Shown in pieces: positions 8,383 to 15,272 of a stretch of DNA of 23,850 bases (position 1 is the first letter of the stretch; each line of letters opens with the position of its first letter). Origin of the DNA: RBC101 sp052387735 (GTDB lineage: Bacteria > Gemmatimonadota > Gemmatimonadetes > Gemmatimonadales > Gemmatimonadaceae); the NCBI GenBank assembly GCA_052387735.1, contig JBQTIW010000220.1:1-23850 (forward strand), in the 5' to 3' direction. Both the position numbers and the translations under genes were made by a program. The notes under the pieces are model-generated. The model saw only the letters and a program-made list of their open reading frames with translations. It was not told the DNA's origin and made no database searches.

Positions 8383-9183
8383 TCAGAACAGGGACATCTG
8401 CTCCCCTAACGACTCAGGTTCCGCTACGGGCAGCCCGAGTCGACGCTGGAGGTCGCGCAGCGACGCGGGACCGTGCCCGGCGAAGTGATTGTTCATGTAT
8501 CCGTAGACCGCATCGAGGCGTTTCGCCTGCCTCGCGACCACGGCGGCCCACGCATCGAGCTCCGGCGTGCGATCGACCTGGATGCGCGAGTAGTCCACGA
8601 GGTCGCGGTCGGGACCCATGAACCGGATGTAGGTGAAACCAGCGGTCGGGCGCTCGGCCAGTGAGAGCATCGTGCGCCGCGGAATCCAGCGCGCGTCGCA
8701 GAGCGCGAGCGCGACGCGATGTTCGGCGAGGAGCGCGAGCAGCCCATCGTGAATCCACCCGCGATGACGAAACTCCACGGCGAACCGAAGGTCCGTGGCG
8801 AGCGTCGGGAGAAACGCGGCCAGTGCGGGAAGCTCGTTAGGTGCGAAGTCGGGACCGAGCTGGATCAGGATGGGGCCGAGCCGGCCTTCCAGTTCCCGGG
8901 CGCGGTCCTGAAACTCGCGGAGCAGATCACCGGCGCGGCGCAGCCGTCGTTCATGCGTGATCTCCTGCGGCATCTTGAGCGCAAACGCGAAGTCCGGCGG
9001 CACGCGGCTGGCCCAACCGCGAATCGTTGCCGAGGGCGGGATCGCGTAGAACGTCGCATCGACCTCGACGGTATCGAATGCGCGCGCATACACCTTGAGG
9101 TAGTCCGCGGGACGCGTCCCGTCCGGATAGAACGGCCCCACCCACGCGTCGTAGTTCCAGCCTTGAGCGCCGAGGCGGATCAT
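8383..9183 (-). CDS. DUF72 family protein (YecE-like TIM-barrel)
   Basis: This 266-residue protein matches DUF72. The N-terminal strand is RLGAQGWNY, followed by WVGPFYPDG, YLKVYARAFDTVEVDATFY and FAFALKMPQEITH. Later come FAVEFRHRGW, FTYIRFMG and the near-terminal VYGYMNNHFAGHGP, all typical of the family. Members are predicted TIM-barrels; their biochemical role is not established. The ATG at 9183 directly starts the conserved domain. The frame stays open further upstream to 9405, but only because the octamer array there has no stop codons, so that extension is not accepted. The gene ends 31 bases before SURF1. Confidence 0.9.
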   Translation of the reverse strand: MIRLGAQGWNYDAWVGPFYPDGTRPADYLKVYARAFDTVEVDATFYAIPPSATIRGWASRVPPDFAFALKMPQEITHERRLRRAGDLLREFQDRARELEGRLGPILIQLGPDFAPNELPALAAFLPTLATDLRFAVEFRHRGWIHDGLLALLAEHRVALALCDARWIPRRTMLSLAERPTAGFTYIRFMGPDRDLVDYSRIQVDRTPELDAWAAVVARQAKRLDAVYGYMNNHFAGHGPASLRDLQRRLGLPVAEPESLGEQMSLF

Positions 9184-9206
9184 GTGGTCGAAGCGGGAGG
9201 TGGAAG

Positions 9207-9349
9207 ACGGGAGGACGGAGGACGGGCGGCTGGGCGGATGGGCGGATGGGCGGATCGGCAGACGGGAGGACGGGCGAACGGGCGAACGGGCGAACGGGCG
9301 AATGGGAGGACGGGAGGACGGGAGGACGGGAGGACGGGAGGACGGGCAG
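9207..9349. repeat. Octanucleotide tandem array, 18 units
   Basis: Eighteen consecutive units run without a gap, seventeen of 8 bases and one of 7 (ACGGAGG, 9215-9221). In order they fall into blocks: mixed units at 9207-9269, four identical ACGGGCGA at 9270-9301, ATGGGAGG at 9302-9309, four identical ACGGGAGG at 9310-9341 and a final ACGGGCAG at 9342-9349. The consensus is roughly AYGGGMGR. The array lies in the 306-base gap between the divergent DUF72 and SPFH genes and ends 24 bases from the DUF72 start. Identical neighbouring units suggest recent slippage or local duplication. Confidence 0.93.
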
Positions 9350-9439
9350 TTCGAAGCTCGGCCCATCGGCGGTCCGTGGCAAGCAATGTGTGCACATCGG
9401 GTCATGGCGCGGAGTCGTCGCCAGCCGACTCTAGCATTC

Positions 9440-9460
9440 TATGATACCACAGTGATATCA
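9440..9460 (+). promoter_or_regulatory. Candidate -10 element and ribbon-helix-helix operator of the SPFH operon
   Basis: TATGAT (9440-9445, five of six -10 bases) overlaps the repeat TGATACCA-CAG-TGATATCA (9442-9460). The two octamers start 11 bases apart, one DNA turn. Because TGATATCA is its own complement, the pair is both a direct and an inverted repeat (7 of 8 positions). Such spacing suits paired dimers of a ribbon-helix-helix protein, one of which is encoded in this operon. I see no good -35 element. The SPFH start codon is at 9490. Confidence 0.5.
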
Positions 9461-9489
9461 TTCTGCTACCACTCGAACCGAGCGACATC

Positions 9490-10359
9490 ATGTTCCGCGA
9501 AGTCACCAGGAAGGGCATCCCCGGACTCCCGGCCCTATTTCTCTTCCTCGCATTCGGCGGTCTCGCCTCATGGCGGATCGTCGTCGCGGCCCAGGCCGAG
9601 TCCGCCATGGCCGCCTCGCTTTGGATCACGCTGCTGGTCCTGGTGATCATCGCCGTGCCCGGGTTGTTCACCGTCCAGCCTAACGACGGCAAAGTCCTCA
9701 TCCTCTTCGGCAAGTACGTCGGCACGGTGCGGGATCAGGGACTCTGGTGGGCCAACCCGTTTCTGACCAGGAAGCGCATCACGCTCCGCGTCCGGAACTT
9801 CGAGACCGCCAAGCTCAAGGTGAACGACAACCACGCCAACCCCATCGACATTGGCGCCATCGTGGTGTGGAGGGTCGTCGACACGGCCGAGGCGATGTTC
9901 GAGGTCGACGACTACGCGCACTATGTCGTTATGCAGTCCGAATCCGCGGTTCGCTCCCTGGCGCAATCCTATCCCTACGATGCACACAAGGAGGGCGAGG
10001 TATCATTGAGCACCCACCCCGCGGAGGTGTCCAAAGCCTTGCAGGCGGCCATCCAGGATCGACTGCAAAAAGCGGGTGTCGAAGTCGTCGAGGCGCGGCT
10101 GAGTCACCTGGCGTACGCACCGGAAATCGCGTCGGCGATGTTGCGACGCCAGCAGGCCAACGCGATCATCGCCGCCCGCCAGCGCATCGTCGAAGGCGCG
10201 GTCGGGATGGTCGAGAACGCGCTGTCGCTGATCTCGGACAAGGGGATCGTCGTGCTCGACGACGAGCGAAAGGCCTCGATGGTGTCCAACCTGCTGGTGG
10301 TGCTGTGCTCCGATCGGGATGCGCAGCCGATCGTGAACGCCGGCACTATCTACCAGTAA
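9490..10359 (+). CDS. SPFH/band-7 domain membrane protein
   Basis: This 289-residue protein has two hydrophobic N-terminal segments (about residues 13-35 and 43-62). The next region, VQPNDGKVLILFGKYVGTVRDQGLWW, opens a typical SPFH (stomatin/prohibitin/flotillin) domain. The domain continues through DIGAIVVWRVVD, a VRSLAQSYPYD segment and an EVVEARLSHLAYAPEIASAMLRRQQA helix to about residue 245. SPFH proteins form large oligomeric scaffolds on the inner membrane and often work with a membrane protease, but no NfeD-type partner is present. It is the first gene of a tight four-gene run, and the next start is 12 bases away. The 60-residue DNA-binding protein that follows is a likely dedicated regulator. 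Precise function is unknown. Confidence 0.88.
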   Translation: MFREVTRKGIPGLPALFLFLAFGGLASWRIVVAAQAESAMAASLWITLLVLVIIAVPGLFTVQPNDGKVLILFGKYVGTVRDQGLWWANPFLTRKRITLRVRNFETAKLKVNDNHANPIDIGAIVVWRVVDTAEAMFEVDDYAHYVVMQSESAVRSLAQSYPYDAHKEGEVSLSTHPAEVSKALQAAIQDRLQKAGVEVVEARLSHLAYAPEIASAMLRRQQANAIIAARQRIVEGAVGMVENALSLISDKGIVVLDDERKASMVSNLLVVLCSDRDAQPIVNAGTIYQ

Positions 10360-10371
10360 GGGCGAGGTGTC

Positions 10372-10554
10372 GTGGCAGATCGCAAGTCGTTTCTCCTTCG
10401 CGTGGATCGCGACCTGCTGGACGCGGTTCAGCGCTGGGCGAATGACGATCTCCGCAGCCTCAACGCGCAAATCGAGTTCATCCTGCGGCGGGCGCTTCAG
10501 CAGTCCCAGCGCCTGCCGCGAGGCCACACGTCTGACACTTCCACCGACGAGTAG
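10372..10554 (+). CDS. Arc-like ribbon-helix-helix DNA-binding protein
   Basis: This 60-residue protein fits the ribbon-helix-helix fold: a basic strand (KSFLLRVD, residues 5-12), helix A (RDLLDAVQRWANDDL) and helix B (SLNAQIEFILRRALQQ, about 29-44). A short polar tail follows. Such proteins bind DNA as dimers, with the strand lying in the major groove. It begins with GTG, supported by a GGCGAGG Shine-Dalgarno at 10361-10367. It sits 12 bases after the SPFH gene and 3 bases before the hydrolase gene. No toxin gene of a recognised type is adjacent, so an autoregulator of the operon is more likely than an antitoxin. The TGATAYCA repeats upstream of the SPFH gene are its probable target (inference). 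Confidence 0.8.
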   Translation: MADRKSFLLRVDRDLLDAVQRWANDDLRSLNAQIEFILRRALQQSQRLPRGHTSDTSTDE

Positions 10555-10557
10555 CTC

Positions 10558-12183
10558 ATGTTGATTGCCGCCCTGCATCGCCGTGGTATCCGTTGTCCCC
10601 GCTGGTCAGGCATGTCGCTGGCTGTATTCGCTGGGCTCGCGCTGGCCGCGGGCGTTGCGCTGGCCCAGGCGCCGCGATCGTACGGATTCATCTTCCTCAT
10701 CGGCTCGGACACTCTGGGCGTTGAACGAGTGACCTCCGGTGCCGCGCAGATGGCTGGCGACATCCAGATGCGCGGGCAGCCGCGCCTGCACTGGACGGGA
10801 ACGGTGGCCGCGCCCGGCCGTGTCACCTCGGTGGTCCTCACCGCGTTTCGTTCGGCAGCTCCCGACGCCGCGTTGATGCAGCGCGCCGTGGTCGTGTTGG
10901 ATCGCGACACCGCGCGCGTCGAAATCTCCTCCACCGGACCGGTGAGACGGCAGACGCTGGCCAGCAAGCGTGATGCATTCCTCTTCGTCAACGCGTCCGC
11001 CGCGATGATCGATCTGCTGCTCGAGCGCGCCCGCGCGACGCCCGCGCCGGTGGACACCTTCCCGGTGTTCCTGACGACGGGAGGACAAACGATAGACAGC
11101 TATGTTCGCATCTGGGGCGACAGCGCCAGCGTCTCCCTCGCCGGCCAGGTGTCGCGCATCGGGCTCACGCCAACGGGCCACGTGCGCGAAGCCGTGCTTG
11201 CCGCGCAGAACCTCCGCATGGTTCGGGTGGAGGGTCCGGCGTACGAGTCGTTGAAGCTGGGAAGCCCCGACTACGGGGCGCCCGCCGGCGCACCTTACAC
11301 CGCGCAGCACGTCAGGATCGATGCGACGGGAGGCCACCAGCTCGCCGCGACGCTCACCCGGCCGACCGGCGTCAGCGGCCGCGTTCCGGCGGTGGTCACG
11401 ATCAGCGGGTCCGGTCCACAGGACCGGGACGAATACATTCCGCTGGTCCCGGGCTTCCGGCCGTTCCGGCAGCTCGCCGATACGTTAGGCAGGCGCGGCA
11501 TCGCCGTCCTGCGCTACGACGATCGCGGCACGGGGGAGTCTGGAGGGTCGTTCGCGGGCTCGACAAGCGCGGACTTTGCCAATGACGTCCGGTCGCTGGT
11601 GCGATGGCTGCGCGCCCGGCCGGAGGTCGACCCGCGACGGATCTTCCTCCTGGGACACAGCGAGGGCGGCCTGATCGCGCCGATGGTGGCGGCCGACGAC
11701 CCGTCACTCGCCGGCATCGTGCTCCTCGCCGGTCCGGCAAAGAACGGCCTCGACATCGTCCGCTTCCAGCAGCGCTACGCGATTGAGCACGATACCAGCC
11801 TGCGCGCACCGGCCCGCCGGGACTCGGCAATCGCCGCGGCGAACAAAATGGTCGACCAGCTGGCCGCGGGGGACGCCTGGATGAAGTTCTTCTTCAGCTA
11901 CGACCCGTTAGCGACCGCACGCAAGGTGAGGGTGCCCGCGTTCGTCGTGCAGGGTGGCAGCGATCAGCAGGTCACGGCCGATCAAGCCGAGCCGCTCGGC
12001 GCCGCACTCCGCGCCTCGGACAACGCGGACGTGAGCGTGCGCATCTTCCCCGACCTCAATCATCTCTTCCTCCCCGATCCCACAGGCAATCCGGCCAACT
12101 ACGTGCGCCTGACGAGCGGTCGCATCGGTTCGGAGGTAATGGGACCGATCGTCGATTGGCTGCTGCAGCGGATCGGTCGATAG
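10558..12183 (+). CDS. Secreted alpha/beta hydrolase (prolyl-oligopeptidase-like fold)
   Basis: This 541-residue protein starts with an Arg-containing n-region and hydrophobic stretch (residues 20-38), then an AQA cleavage site, so it should be exported to the periplasm. Residues 40-240 form a beta-rich N-terminal domain I do not recognise. The hydrolase domain follows. It has an oxyanion-type loop ISGSGPQDR (282-290), a nucleophile elbow GHSEGG with Ser368, an acid in QGGSDQQV (Asp469) and a His in DLNHLF (His502), so the triad is complete. The overall style is that of serine esterases or aminopeptidases with an appended N-terminal domain; the substrate is unknown. The ATG at 10558 is 3 bases after the regulator stop. 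An ATG at 10612 would give a signal peptide lacking the basic n-region, so the first is preferred. Confidence 0.85.
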   Translation: MLIAALHRRGIRCPRWSGMSLAVFAGLALAAGVALAQAPRSYGFIFLIGSDTLGVERVTSGAAQMAGDIQMRGQPRLHWTGTVAAPGRVTSVVLTAFRSAAPDAALMQRAVVVLDRDTARVEISSTGPVRRQTLASKRDAFLFVNASAAMIDLLLERARATPAPVDTFPVFLTTGGQTIDSYVRIWGDSASVSLAGQVSRIGLTPTGHVREAVLAAQNLRMVRVEGPAYESLKLGSPDYGAPAGAPYTAQHVRIDATGGHQLAATLTRPTGVSGRVPAVVTISGSGPQDRDEYIPLVPGFRPFRQLADTLGRRGIAVLRYDDRGTGESGGSFAGSTSADFANDVRSLVRWLRARPEVDPRRIFLLGHSEGGLIAPMVAADDPSLAGIVLLAGPAKNGLDIVRFQQRYAIEHDTSLRAPARRDSAIAAANKMVDQLAAGDAWMKFFFSYDPLATARKVRVPAFVVQGGSDQQVTADQAEPLGAALRASDNADVSVRIFPDLNHLFLPDPTGNPANYVRLTSGRIGSEVMGPIVDWLLQRIGR

Positions 12184-12199
12184 CCAAACGGAGCCTTGC

Positions 12200-12544
12200 G
12201 TGATATACATCCCCGCGCAGCACCAGAGTCGTCGGTCGCAGGAGCTCGCCGACGAGCTCCGTGGGTCGATTGCCAGCTATCAGGCGAGAAACCCGAAGGT
12301 GAACAGTGATGAGATCCGCCAGGCGCTCGCAGCGGTTACGCCGGGCGGTCGGATGCCTCGTGCGAAAGCGATCGCCATCTCCGCAGCCATCATCTTCGCG
12401 GTGGGCGTGCTGGGCACCGTCATGTCGACCCTGGAAGGGGTGAAGCGCGGCCGGCCGGTCCCCGTCGTGCCCATCGTCGTCCTCGGATCGGCCGGCCTGG
12501 CCCTGGTGGCGATCCTCTTCGCGCGAGCACGCGACAACGACTGA
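12200..12544 (+). CDS. Small membrane protein of unknown function, two transmembrane helices
   Basis: This 114-residue protein has a polar, helical N-terminal half (residues 8-45) and two hydrophobic helices at about 56-76 and 88-108 joined by a short basic loop (GVKRGRP). It ends in a charged tail (RARDND). I do not recognise a family. It starts with GTG, supported by GGAG at 12190-12193 six bases upstream, and lies 16 bases after the hydrolase stop, so it is very probably the last gene of the SPFH operon. Both the first and last genes of that operon are therefore membrane proteins, which makes a shared membrane complex possible but unproven. Confidence 0.7.
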   Translation: MIYIPAQHQSRRSQELADELRGSIASYQARNPKVNSDEIRQALAAVTPGGRMPRAKAIAISAAIIFAVGVLGTVMSTLEGVKRGRPVPVVPIVVLGSAGLALVAILFARARDND

Positions 12545-12596
12545 CAGTGCCGCCGGACGTGGTCTCGAACGCGAACGTTTCATTCACTGTGCCCGG

Positions 12597-13340
12597 CTAG
12601 TCAGGCAGGCTCTCCACCATGACGCGCGACGCCAGCGCGAGACCGACCTGTACCGTGCCCTTCCCGATCCGCAGTGTCAGCGGCCCATCGAATGGTGCAC
12701 GCTCGGCCAGCGTCACCATGACCCCCGGCCGGATGCCAATCCTCGCCAGATACCGAAGCAGTTCCGAGTCTTCGTCGCTCACGCGCGTCACGCGCGATCG
12801 TTGCCCCGCGGCCAGATCAGACAACGTGTGGTGTGGAGTTTCGTCGATCGTTCCGTCACGCGACGGAATGGGATGCCCGTGCGGATCGGTCAGCGGTTCC
12901 CCGATTGCCGCCGCCATGCGATCGATGAGCTCGTCGCTGGCGGCGTGCTCCAGACGCTCGGCTTCCTCATGCACGCGATCCCACGCGTAGCCTAACGCCT
13001 TCGCGAGGTAGGCCTCGATCACTCGATGCCGCCGGATCGTGCGCAGGGCGGCGCGCCGGCCCGCATCCGTCAGCCGGACGCCGCGATACCGTTCGTACGC
13101 AACCAGTCCCTGGTCAGCGAGTCGTCGCACCATGCCACTGACCGAGGCGGCCGCAATCTCCAGACGAGCGGCGATCTCGTTGGTGCCCGCCGAGTCGCCG
13201 GCCTGCTCGATCGCGTAGATGGCCTTGAGGTAATCCTCGACGGGCTCCGTCAGCGTGAACTCGCGCGAGCTCGCGCCACCGCCGGGCGATGCCGATCCCC
13301 TCGCTCGCGTCGACTTCACCTCGCGACGCCCACGGCTCAC
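12597..13340 (-). CDS. DtxR/MntR-family metal-dependent repressor, manganese-type ligands
   Basis: This 247-residue protein has an N-terminal winged helix (about residues 28-100, from EFTLTEPVEDYLKAIY), a dimerisation/metal domain and a C-terminal FeoA/SH3-like domain (about 170-247). Aligned by eye with DtxR, the site residues His105, Glu109, His124, Glu128, Glu131 and His132 fall in HRVIEAY and RVHEEAERLEH. Glu stands where DtxR has Cys102, as in manganese-sensing MntR, which points to Mn rather than Fe. At the N-terminal MntR position Glu11 there is Lys, so the site is not identical to Bacillus MntR. The GTG start shares GTGA with the stop of the upstream stress-protein gene. The first 26 residues are low-complexity and basic, and a shorter start is possible. 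It is the last gene of the mntH operon. Confidence 0.9.
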   Translation of the reverse strand: MSRGRREVKSTRARGSASPGGGASSREFTLTEPVEDYLKAIYAIEQAGDSAGTNEIAARLEIAAASVSGMVRRLADQGLVAYERYRGVRLTDAGRRAALRTIRRHRVIEAYLAKALGYAWDRVHEEAERLEHAASDELIDRMAAAIGEPLTDPHGHPIPSRDGTIDETPHHTLSDLAAGQRSRVTRVSDEDSELLRYLARIGIRPGVMVTLAERAPFDGPLTLRIGKGTVQVGLALASRVMVESLPD

Positions 13341-13777
13341 GCGTCGCTGCGAACGGATGGTGCGCGCACGAGGAGCACGGGGACCGTCGTGGCATGCCGC
13401 ACCGCGTTCGCGACACTGCCGTAGACCACGTCTCCGATCAGCTTGTGCCCGTGGGTCGCCATCGCGATCAGGTCGCAGCGTTCACGGTCGGCTGCCTGCA
13501 CGATCTCCTTGGCCGGATCCCCCGTGGCCAGCACCGACTCGGCCCGCAACCCGGAGTTAGCCACGTCCAGGGTGACGCGCTCGAGATACTCCCGGTCGAC
13601 GCGGATTTCTTCAGACTCGCGGAGCTGCAGTGCGTTGATGTTGCGTGCGGCCCAGCCGTCGGCCACATGGATGAACACCACCGCCGCCCCACAGTGGCGC
13701 GCCAACGCTCCCACATGCGCCACGATGTGGGCATCGGTGGGGGAGTTCTCCAGTGGGACGAGGATGCGCCGATACAT
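13337..13777 (-). CDS. Universal stress protein (UspA family)
   Basis: This 146-residue protein is a single Usp domain. It opens with YRRILVPLENSP, has a central AVVFIHVADGW strand, and ends with an ATP-binding-type loop MATHGHKLIGDVVYGSVANAV followed by VPVLLVRAP. The loop has the G-9x-GS spacing of nucleotide-binding Usp proteins, with Ala in place of the first Gly of the G-2x-G motif, a common change. Its ATG follows the mntH stop with no gap, and its own stop overlaps the regulator start by four bases. It is therefore translated between a metal transporter and its repressor, an arrangement that suggests a role in metal or oxidative stress (inference). Confidence 0.92.
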   Translation of the reverse strand: MYRRILVPLENSPTDAHIVAHVGALARHCGAAVVFIHVADGWAARNINALQLRESEEIRVDREYLERVTLDVANSGLRAESVLATGDPAKEIVQAADRERCDLIAMATHGHKLIGDVVYGSVANAVRHATTVPVLLVRAPSVRSDA

Positions 13778-15151
13778 CTACTGCATCCACTCGCCAACCG
13801 TCTGAACCAGCAGCCAGACGTTGAGCGACGCGATCACGGTGGCAACCATGTAGGCCAGGACCTTGAGCCAGGCGGGATTCACGAACGGACCCATCTTTGC
13901 CTTTTCCGACGTGAACATGACGAGTGGGAACACCGCGAACGAGAGCTGCAGACTCAGGATCACCTGGCTCAGGATGAGCAACTTCGCCGTGCCGCTTTCG
14001 CCATACAAAATGGCGACGATTGCGGCAGGCACAATGGCAATGGCACGGGTGATCAGGCGACGGAGCCACGGGCGGATCCTGATGTTCAGGAAGCCCTCCA
14101 TCACGATCTGACCAGCGAGAGTTCCGGTGAGTGTGGAGTTCTGCCCGGACGCCAGAAGGGCGAGCGCGAACACGGTGCTGGCAGCGCCAACGCCGAGGAG
14201 CGGCGTCAGCAGCACGTAGGCATCCTGAATTTCGGCGACCTGTGTGTTTCCCGTCCGATAAAATGTCGCTGCCGCCACGATCAGGATCGCCGCGTTGATG
14301 AACAGGGCAAACGACAGCGCAATCGTGGAGTCGACGAAGGCGTACTTCACTGCTTCCTTCTTGCCCTCGTTGCTCTCCTCGTATTTGCGGGTCTGCACGA
14401 TCGATGAGTGCAGATACAGGTTGTGCGGCATCACGGTGGCGCCAAGGATGCCGATCGCGATGTACAGCATCTCGCGATTCTTCAGGATTTCGAACGAGGG
14501 CACAAATCCGCGCGCCACGCCGCCAAGATCTGGCTTGGAGATGAACAGCTCGAAGAGAAAACACACGCCGACGACGGCGACGAGCGCGATCACCAGCGCT
14601 TCGAGCAGACGGAACCCCTTGTTCTGCAGATAGAGAACGATCAGCACGTCCAGCGCGGTGATCGCGACCCCCCACGACAGTGGGATGCTGAACAGGAGGT
14701 TGAGCGCAATCGCGGTACCGATGACTTCCGCCAGGTCGCACGCAGCAATGGCAATCTCGCACAGAAACCAGAGCGCGAGGTTGACGGGGCGCGAATAGTG
14801 ATCCCGGCACGCCTGCGCCAGATCGCGACCAGTGACGATCCCCAGTTTCGAGGCCAGCCCCTGCAGCAGGACCGCCATCAGGTTCGAAATGAGGATGACG
14901 CTGAGCAGCGTGTACCCGAAGCGCGAACCGCCGGCGAGGTCCGTGGCCCAGTTGCCGGGATCCATGTAGCCGACGGCGACGAGATAGCCAGGACCGGCGA
15001 AGGCGAGGATCTTCTTCCATTTGGAGAGCCCGTGGACCGAGATGGTGCGATGCACCTCGGCGAGCGACGGCGTCTCGCGAGCCCGCCGCCACCCGGGGGG
15101 GGGGACCTCGACCGGCGTTGGCTCGACAGGAAGTGGTTGCGGTTGGGACAT
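13778..15151 (-). CDS. mntH: NRAMP-family Mn2+/Fe2+ transporter
   Basis: This 457-residue protein has about eleven transmembrane helices and the two NRAMP signatures. The first helix carries YMDPGNWATD (Asp64 and Asn67), and the sixth carries GATVMPHNLYLHS (Ala238 and Met241). These four residues match the metal-site set known from bacterial NRAMP structures (Asp56, Asn59, Ala223, Met226 in Staphylococcus capitis), including the methionine that favours transition metals over calcium. It should import Mn2+ and perhaps Fe2+ with protons across the inner membrane. The cytoplasmic N-terminus is proline-rich (residues 4-20). The gene is first in an operon with a stress protein and a DtxR-type regulator. 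It is preceded by a promoter with a DtxR-type box, so metal-dependent repression is likely. The leader is about 65 bases and shows no clear Shine-Dalgarno. Confidence 0.95.
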   Translation of the reverse strand: MSQPQPLPVEPTPVEVPPPGWRRARETPSLAEVHRTISVHGLSKWKKILAFAGPGYLVAVGYMDPGNWATDLAGGSRFGYTLLSVILISNLMAVLLQGLASKLGIVTGRDLAQACRDHYSRPVNLALWFLCEIAIAACDLAEVIGTAIALNLLFSIPLSWGVAITALDVLIVLYLQNKGFRLLEALVIALVAVVGVCFLFELFISKPDLGGVARGFVPSFEILKNREMLYIAIGILGATVMPHNLYLHSSIVQTRKYEESNEGKKEAVKYAFVDSTIALSFALFINAAILIVAAATFYRTGNTQVAEIQDAYVLLTPLLGVGAASTVFALALLASGQNSTLTGTLAGQIVMEGFLNIRIRPWLRRLITRAIAIVPAAIVAILYGESGTAKLLILSQVILSLQLSFAVFPLVMFTSEKAKMGPFVNPAWLKVLAYMVATVIASLNVWLLVQTVGEWMQ

Positions 15152-15209
15152 GCGCGGTACGGGCTCGTTTGATCGAGGACGAGCAGATTACGATCAGGTA
15201 ACTTTTGAT

Positions 15210-15228
15210 TTAGGTTAGGCTAAGTATA
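15210..15228 (-). promoter_or_regulatory. DtxR/IdeR-type operator of the mntH operon
   Basis: On the plus strand TTAGGTTAGGCTAAGTATA agrees at 15 of 19 positions with the DtxR/IdeR consensus as I know it (TTAGGTTAGSCTAACCTAA), including the first 14 in a row. The right half is degenerate. It covers the -10 hexamer, where a bound repressor would block polymerase. The probable ligand is the regulator encoded as the third gene of the operon. Confidence 0.72.
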
Positions 15229-15250
15229 GTGCGAAGCGCAGGTCTGGCAA
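15223..15250 (-). promoter_or_regulatory. Sigma70-type promoter of the mntH operon
   Basis: Reading the minus strand, TTGCCA (15250-15245, five of six) and TATACT (15228-15223, five of six) are separated by 16 bases. Transcription would start near 15216, inside the DtxR-type box. A 7-bp inverted repeat (GAAGCGC 15233-15239 / GCGCTTC 15251-15257) spans the spacer and -35; it could also act as a weak end for the upstream deacetylase transcript. Confidence 0.65.
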
Positions 15251-15272
15251 GCGCTTCCCTATCGCGGCGGAG

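Noticed and set aside
9207..9349. CRISPR array
   Set aside because: The repeats are 8 bases and contiguous with no spacers, and no cas gene is present.
9184..9405. N-terminal extension of the DUF72 protein through the octamer array (Pro/Arg/Ser repeats)
   Set aside because: The frame is open only because the repeat unit has no stop codons. The conserved domain begins at 9183 and the extension is pure repeat translation. Kept only as a speculative point in the findings.
10372..12183. Toxin-antitoxin pair (ribbon-helix-helix antitoxin plus downstream toxin)
   Set aside because: The downstream gene is a 541-residue exported hydrolase with a full catalytic triad, not a small toxin of a known family.
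13289..14407. 372-codon open frame on the plus strand
   Set aside because: It is antisense to the usp and mntH genes and has no domain character.
13611..15092. 493-codon open frame on the minus strand
   Set aside because: It lies in another frame of mntH, whose NRAMP motifs are unmistakable. The composition is Arg/Gly/Ala-rich, as in frame shadows of GC-rich genes.
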